A stretch of 64,000 nucleotides of DNA from Aphis gossypii (Eukaryota > Arthropoda > Insecta > Hemiptera > Aphididae), in contig NC_065531.1 in NCBI RefSeq assembly GCF_020184175.1, positions 67,550,604-67,614,603 of the forward strand. The letters are read 5' to 3'. Positions within the stretch are counted from its first letter, which is position 1; every line of letters begins with the position of its first letter. The position numbers were made by a program, and so were the translations under genes. The notes under the pieces were generated by a model. It made no database searches. It was not told the DNA's origin and was given only the letters and a program-made list of their open reading frames with translations. Below, piece after piece: positions 59,778 to 64,000 of the stretch.

Positions 59778-61947
59778 TGACTTTTATTGGTAAATCGAGC
59801 TTAATTATTATTTTTTTAATTTAAATTATATTTTTGTTACAACTTTGAAATTGTTTTTTTTTATATGTATTTATATGTATACTTAATATAACATTTTGTA
59901 ATTATATCTATAAATTGTAATTCAATTTGTTTTTTTTTTTTATATATATAATATTATGTTCATATTTGTAATTATTAACATTTATAGTCAATTATTATGC
60001 TTTAAAGAATATACTATAACATATTAATAATTTATTTAAAATTTGAATGTATAAAAATGAATAAATAAAATGTATAAACATCTTAAGTGTACAAAATGTT
60101 GAGTTACAGGAACCTGTGACAGGATAATATGCTATAATCTATTGCAGTGGTTTTCAATTTTATAAGACTCACGATCAATTTTATGTATTATTTACTTTTT
60201 GCGGTTCACATTACCAAAAATAGGTAGCAATCTATAGTATTATGTGATTTCTTTTTTTGATTAGAATTTATTACATCTTAAGTACTCTCTGTAACAATTT
60301 ATTCAAAGAATTATTCCATGGTTATTATTAAACGAAATAGATTTAATCATAGACTTGTGCAGAATCTAAAAGTATATATTATTATTAGCTATCTATAATA
60401 AAATTATTTTAAATTATTGTCAACTACTTTTTTAAACTTAACATGCTTTTAATATACATATAATAGTCAATAGAGTTAGACAAATTACACACATTGTTTC
60501 ATAGGGAATAGTCATTGTAAATTAACATTAAATTTAAAATATAATGAAAAAAAAAATAATAATAATAAAATAGATAATCTCAAGTAAAATATTAAACAAT
60601 TGATTTTTTAATACATAATTTCAATTAATTAAATCATTTCTAATAATATAGAATAATATAACCATTAGCTACTTCACATGTATTAAATACACTATATTGT
60701 ATACCTGGTGCGGATCTAGAACATATTTATGGGGGTATCTTGAATAAAATTTCGTTAAAAACGCTATCAGCAAAACAATGCAGATATACCAAAGTATTAA
60801 AGTATATCAGAGTCTACGGAGGGCATGACCCCTTGCCCCACCCCCCTTGGATCCGTGCCTGTTGTATACAGACTTAACTACAGAGTGCACCCTATGATTT
60901 ATTCTAATTTTATCAAGCTTTTTTTAAAAATATAATCTGATTAACTTTCAAATAATTAATTAGTTAATTTTACAATATTAAGATATTTAGGCATTGGGCT
61001 TTATGAAAAATCACTAGGCAAGCCTAGATGGCATGTCTATGGCCTATCATGGATATAACATAGTTTAGTAATAATATTTTATACCTATATAATTTTTATA
61101 ACAACTTTTTTTGTTGTTGGTAAAATTTCAGGTAAGCTGAAAATTTACAATGCGTCGTAGTTCTTCAATTAGTTCAACGCATGCGTATCGTTATCAAATT
61201 ATACTTTTTCATTTTCGAATTATGTATGTACTACAAAAAAAAATATAACAAATTTAGTTGAAAACTTCTTTCGTAGGTACCTAAATATTTTCATTTATTC
61301 ATAATTTTTTTTTTTTTTTTTTTGCTTAGTTAGGTTAGTTTAAACTCAAATTAGTTAGACCCAACTGAATAAAATTTGCTAGCAAAAAACGATTTTAACT
61401 GTTTAAAAAATGTGATGTCTATGTGAATCTATTAAATATTAAAAATTCATAAAATATTGTAAACAATGCTTTAGTGACACAATCGTAATCTGTATTAAAA
61501 TAAGGTTAGTATTAATATTTTATAATTATTAGGTAAGTATACTATGTATAATCAATGGTAATAGGTATTGATAAAAAATGAGATATAATATTAGGTACAG
61601 TTGTTAGTTTGATTCTATTTTAAAAAGGAGATAATTTTTCACGAAGATGTTATACACAGGTATCCTGCATTTTTTGTCTTCGTCTTTAATACATAGTTTC
61701 AGCAGTTATGCGTTGTCAGATTAAATAAAAGAGTGAATTGACCTATTATCAAAATTAAAGGTAAGGACATTATCTGTGTTCTCTATTGTAAAAAGATAAT
61801 TTATGAATTATCTTCTTCATTTTTCTTGAAAATGTCTTATAATCATCATTTCTGTTATTTCTGATACCTAACACTGGCACTGCTAAAACAATAAACCACA
61901 TAGTAGATATTATTTGAAATTGTTTTATGACTTTCACTCTTAAACTT
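59778..61947. other. Gene-free region after TMEM208
   Basis: The TMEM208 3' UTR is at the left. A 157-bp hAT-like MITE lies at 60705-60861. Near 61130-61370 is a segment with TTAGTTAGGTTAGTTTAAACTC-like words and a long T-run at 61305-61323. Open frame 61770-61991 on the minus strand runs into the LINE 3' tail region and shows no family. Confidence 0.5.
60705..60861. mobile_element. hAT-like MITE (157 bp) with perfect 8-bp target duplication
   Basis: TTGTATAC occurs on both sides (60697-60704 and 60862-60869). The left end CTGGTGCGGATCTA and the right end in reverse complement CAGGCACGGATCCA match at 10 of 14 positions. The interior has a C-run near the right end and no coding capacity. The perfect duplication suggests a fairly recent insertion despite imperfect ends. 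Confidence 0.85.
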
Positions 61948-62883
61948 TTTATTTTTTTTTTATTTTTACAAGAAATATACAATCTATACAATTAAGCACA
62001 ATAAGTATATGTGAGATAAGGGTAATAAACATTATAGGGTTACGTGAATAAGAAGCCACCCATTGGTAACACTTAGCTTGTTTATTATGTGATACTTAGC
62101 TTATAAGGATTAAATTAAATGATTCCTACACCATTTCCTTTTAAGCCTACGACGGGGATTTCCAGGGAGTGACGGGATATGTAAGCTTTTTATTAGAGGA
62201 TTTTCATGATTTTCTAATTTATTATAAAATCGTTTATAGAAAACAGCAGCTTCTTCTTCTACTGTTTTTATATCTAGGTCTTTGTGGAGAGTCATGTTAG
62301 AGACGAAGGGTGGGGCATTTGTAATTTTACGAAGGGTAATATTTTGGAAGGCCTGAATTTTATTTATATTTTATTTTTTTGCCGATCCCCACAGCTGGAT
62401 TCCATACGTCCATATGGGTTTTAGAAGAGATTTGTATATTTAAAGTTTTGTTTTTAACGATGAACATTTATTTTTTGAAAGTAATGCTTTTAGAGAGCGA
62501 GAGCGGGCATTAAGTAGTAATCTTTTTTTTCTAATATGATTTTTCCAGGTCAGTCTTTTGTCGAGGTTTAGTCCTAAGTATTTAACAGTGTCAAGAGAAG
62601 GGATTGGTAGATTATTTACAGTTACGCTAGGGCAAAGTCCATGTCTTAGAGTGAATGTTGTGTGAGTGGATTTGTTGTTATTTAATTTAATTTTCCATTT
62701 AGTGTACCATTCAGAGAGTACATTTAAATGGGATTGTAAATTTCTTGAAGCAATTAATGGATCATTATGTACTGATAATATGACTTTATCGTCAGCATAA
62801 TCAGCAACAATAGTATTTGGTGTAGAAGGTTGATCAGCAGCATAAATATTAAATAAAATAGGAGAAAGCACACCTCCTTGGGA
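61948..62883 (-). mobile_element. 5'-truncated Jockey-like LINE with 12-bp target duplication
   Basis: On the minus strand the element begins within the reverse transcriptase at a QGGVLSP motif (domain B) and continues through YADD (domain C) at about 62790. It then runs to the end of ORF2, a short 3' UTR and an A-rich tail (T-rich on the plus strand at 61948-61970). The direct repeat ACTCTTAAACTT flanks it at 61936-61947 and 62884-62895. Truncation at the 5' end, an A-rich tail and a target duplication together are the signature of target-primed reverse transcription. Confidence 0.92.
62110..62883 (-). pseudogene. Jockey-like reverse transcriptase fragment, frameshifted
   Basis: The reading frame 62440-62883 encodes the RT palm and thumb (LSPILFNIYAADQPS, VADYADDKVIL, a KYLGLNLDKRLTWKNHI segment) and stops at 62440. 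The downstream part resumes in another frame (TYGIQLWGSA-like near 62370-62410, then SNMTLHKDLDIKTVEEEAAV to the stop at 62110). The coding region is therefore broken by at least one frameshift and lacks the endonuclease and ORF1, so it cannot mobilise itself. Confidence 0.88.
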
Positions 62884-62895
62884 ACTCTTAAACTT

Positions 62896-64000
62896 AAAAA
62901 TTAAAAATGCCGTTAATACGACAGTTTTTATTAATAATTAAAATAAGATCGTATGAGACATAAATCGTAGTATCCTACTCGTAATTTATAGCCGTAGTCA
63001 ATAGGTAATAAACTAATAACTATAATATTAGGTACCTACTTATGATTTTTAACTTATAATGGCTTGCTGAAATACTTAAAGGGATAGGCATAATGTGAAT
63101 AATTAAGTTCTCGGAAATAAACGAATAAAAAAATAAAATAAAAAATATATTATGTAATTGCTGTAATAATATTGGTACAATACTATAATTGGATAAATTT
63201 ATGACTTGACAACATAATATGAGCTAATATCTACTATTGTATTAACCTAGTGTTGTAAATATCATACTTTTAGTTAAATCAATTATTAGGATCAGTGATG
63301 CGACCAAGCTGAGATAACAAAAATAATATAATTTATTTATATATTGTATAATATACACTACCAGTAATAATTCTTACATATTATTATTGTAGTAGAATTA
63401 AAACAATATACCTATAGCATAACTGTATAAATATATAATTAAATCTAATTACTGCATGTTGTCATTCGTTTTTATAACAGTGATTATTCTTTTAAATTTT
63501 CTATTGCCTACAGTTTATCTAGGTTTCTACACATTACCCATCAATCGATCGATCTTTAATCAAAGTCATTTAAATATATTTTGTAAGATTATGAAATACT
63601 TAATTTAAATTATACAAAAAAACGTGATCAGTTAGTACTCATTGGTGATTGGTGAAATATAAACAGGCAGTAATTTCCAATATTTTTTATTCTAAGATCG
63701 AAATCACCTAATTTATGTTTAGAAAACAAAATAATTTAATGAATAATTTATATATTATATGATATTATGCAATTATTTTATCTATAATAATTATCAAATT
63801 TGATTCGATAAAGTAAAGAAAATTAGAATTTTTTCTTTGAAAATATTTTATTATGTATAATATATAAAGCTATATATATATAGCTATAACAAAAAAAAAA
63901 AAAAAAAAAATAGCTAATGAGTAAGTAGTAATATGGTTTTTATTAATATTATTTTATATTTTAAACTAAGTTTTGGAAATTAATTTTTTTTGAAACCATA
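62896..64000. other. Gene-free A/T-rich end of window
   Basis: No gene can be supported. Notable sequence is limited to a palindromic AGCTATATATATATAGCT near 63868, followed by an A-run of about 20 bases, and a TCGATCGATC word near 63544. Confidence 0.5.

Noticed and set aside
61770..61991. 73-codon minus-strand frame beside the LINE
   Set aside because: It starts inside the LINE 3' tail and continues into flanking DNA; a chance frame.
1..64000. CRISPR arrays, operons, bacterial promoters, tRNA or rRNA genes
   Set aside because: None seen; the window is eukaryotic with spliced genes, and no cloverleaf-like or rRNA-like sequence was recognised by eye.

Overview
The window is a nuclear segment of an animal genome, most likely a hemipteran insect and probably an aphid. 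The supporting signs are very high A+T outside exons, short exons split by GT-AG introns (many only 60-600 bp), animal-specific genes (Wnt, Homer, MED20, MON1, PYROXD1), and many short terminal-inverted-repeat elements. The aphid assignment is inferred from overall style and repeat content, not proven.

Layout: (1) 1-7.4 kb holds the 3' part of mitochondrial RBFA (+), the RNA helicase DHX33 (-) and the SNARE USE1 (+); the last two are head-to-head. (2) 7.4-31.4 kb is gene-poor. It contains one gene, a Wnt ligand of about 350 aa (best guess Wnt16), whose signal-peptide exon at 13.0 kb is separated by a ~10 kb intron from six exons at 23.0-25.6 kb. (3) 31.4-48.6 kb is gene-dense: MED20 (+), Homer (-), an intronless mitochondrial ClpX (+), MON1 (+), PYROXD1 (+) and PRPF38A (-). 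(4) 48.6-64 kb holds prefoldin subunit 5 (-) head-to-head with PTGES2 (+), LLPH (-) head-to-head with TMEM208 (+), and a 5'-truncated Jockey-like LINE (-). All multi-exon models were assembled by hand from splice signals, and reading phase is consistent at every junction.

The genes do not form one pathway. They are mostly housekeeping functions (mitochondrial ribosome maturation and proteolysis, ribosome biogenesis, splicing, vesicle traffic, protein folding) plus two regulatory or neuronal genes, Wnt and Homer. Several pairs share divergent promoter regions, and PYROXD1 and PRPF38A converge so closely that their mRNA ends should overlap.

Mobile DNA: three short hAT-type elements with 8-bp target duplications (one perfect at 42.2 kb, one perfect at 60.7 kb, one 7/8 at 24.2 kb), a TA-flanked pogo/Tigger-like element in a MED20 intron, a ~600 bp inverted-repeat element at 8.8-9.4 kb with a relative at 38.9 kb, a 1.57 kb element at 49.4-51.0 kb with perfect 14-bp ends and ~546 bp internal tandem units, and a LINE with a 12-bp target duplication.

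I found no convincing new molecular system. The best leads are the divergent Wnt with its large intron (a CpG-rich block and an Exd/Hth-type plus RFX-type site cluster), the intronless ClpX with an altered P-loop, and the tandem-unit repeat family.
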